Positions 63,484 through 64,000 of a DNA stretch of 64,000 bases are shown in pieces. Every line of letters starts with the position of its first letter. The first letter of the stretch is position 1. A program made the position numbers and the translations under genes. This DNA is from Mesostigma viride. Its lineage: Eukaryota > Streptophyta > Mesostigmatophyceae > Mesostigmatales > Mesostigmataceae. Where the stretch lies: NCBI GenBank assembly GCA_009746045.1, contig RPFO01000154.1, positions 3,045,993 through 3,109,992 on the forward strand. The letters are read 5' to 3'. The notes beneath the pieces were generated by a model. That model ran no database searches, was not told the DNA's origin, and saw only the letters and a program-made list of their open reading frames with translations.

Positions 63484-64000
63484 TTGCTGAGCTTCGCTCA
63501 TTTTATATATGACGCGTGGACGGGCTCAAAGGGGACCGACCTGCCGTAGGTAGCGTAAGACTAGCGCTTGTCACGAGGGTACTGCACCGGCCGGCCCTTT
63601 TTGTGCCTAGGCTGAGTGTGGTTCCGGAGTGCAGGCCTAGGTAGCTTCTAACGTACGTCACTAGACCTTGTTACCTGCGCCAGCCGCCAGGCGTGGCGCA
63701 ACTGTGATTGGCAGTCAGTACACCTTGTACCTGCGCCAGCCGGCAGGCCTGCGTGGCGCAATGTGAATGATAGTCAGTACTTAGAGTGGTGTAGGGGACG
63801 TAGGGAGGCCTCTTTTCAGCTTTTGCTGGCAAGGTCGGCTGGCCGCTATGGCGGCTGCGCTGAATGTAAGACGATGCTATCGGCCTCTCCGGGCGTGGAG
63901 AGGCCTGGAATAAAATTCTTTATGTTCGCCACCCACCGTTACAGGCCACGGTAATGGTTGTTGGGTGGGGGGCTCTACGTTTTGAGTAAAATGGTGTGAT
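63484..64000 (-). mobile_element. Repeat R, copy 3, runs off the window
   Basis: Starts TTGCTGAGCTTCGCTCATTT immediately after the (TATG)n array and follows copy 1 across the point where the LTR element entered (CAATGTGAATGATAGTCAGT near 63760-63779). This shows the uninterrupted sequence and confirms the GATAG target duplication. Confidence 0.8.

Overview
The window is nuclear DNA of a green alga, most likely a chlorophyte; I would not name a species. The reasons are a photosystem I light-harvesting (Lhca-type) gene with a transit peptide, a secreted protein with a Ser-Pro-rich linker typical of algal wall glycoproteins, GT-AG introns in every host gene, and very dense repeats.

Host genes. 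(1) 612-3800, minus: 5' part of an Lhca-type antenna gene (three exons; the 3' end is not found). (2) 4687-13556, plus: secreted wall-type protein with a beta-sandwich-like N-domain, a Pro/Ser-rich linker and a root-cap-like C-domain over about six exons. Genes 1 and 2 diverge from a shared ~0.9 kb spacer. (3) 24297-27957, minus: a complete UBA-UAS-UBX protein (FAF2/UBXD8/PUX10 type, 4 exons). (4) 30318-39699, plus: a large FUSC/aromatic-acid-exporter-type membrane protein (about 10 exons, including exons of 26 and 47 nt).

Mobile DNA. 13.8-22.9 kb holds decayed non-LTR retrotransposon pieces, nearly all on the minus strand: three ORF1-like copies (two of them a diverged tandem pair) and an ORF2 3' fragment, with a 1.5 kb (GGAT)n array. 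41.4-48.5 kb holds another ORF1 piece and a decayed LINE with ORF1 and ORF2 (endonuclease and YADD reverse transcriptase). 49437-61426 is a 12.0 kb Ty3/gypsy chromovirus-type LTR retrotransposon with near-identical 581/577 bp LTRs, a 5-bp target duplication, a tRNA-iMet-type primer site, an extra ORF before gag, a gag-pol -1 frameshift heptamer, and an unrecognised ORF after pol. It sits inside a microsatellite-tailed non-coding repeat (family R), and further R copies fill 61.4-64 kb.

Most unusual content. (a) Two non-coding elements, 59200-60289 and 46387-47036, that I do not recognise. Both begin AGTTA and end TAACT, make 5-bp target duplications, have ends that are themselves palindromes, and carry a tRNA-like B box beside one palindrome. 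The first is a perfect 1,090-bp palindrome made of nested palindromes, and it splits the retrotransposon's 3' ORF. (b) In three unrelated host genes the intron next to an exon carries tandem, decayed copies of that exon's edge with its splice site ('exon-edge echoes'). (c) Three different short hairpins each abut a microsatellite, which looks like retroposon 3' ends and tails.

Exon limits were read by eye from splice sites and reading phase. Those of the UBX gene and the first three Lhca exons agree fully; several in genes 2 and 4 are provisional.
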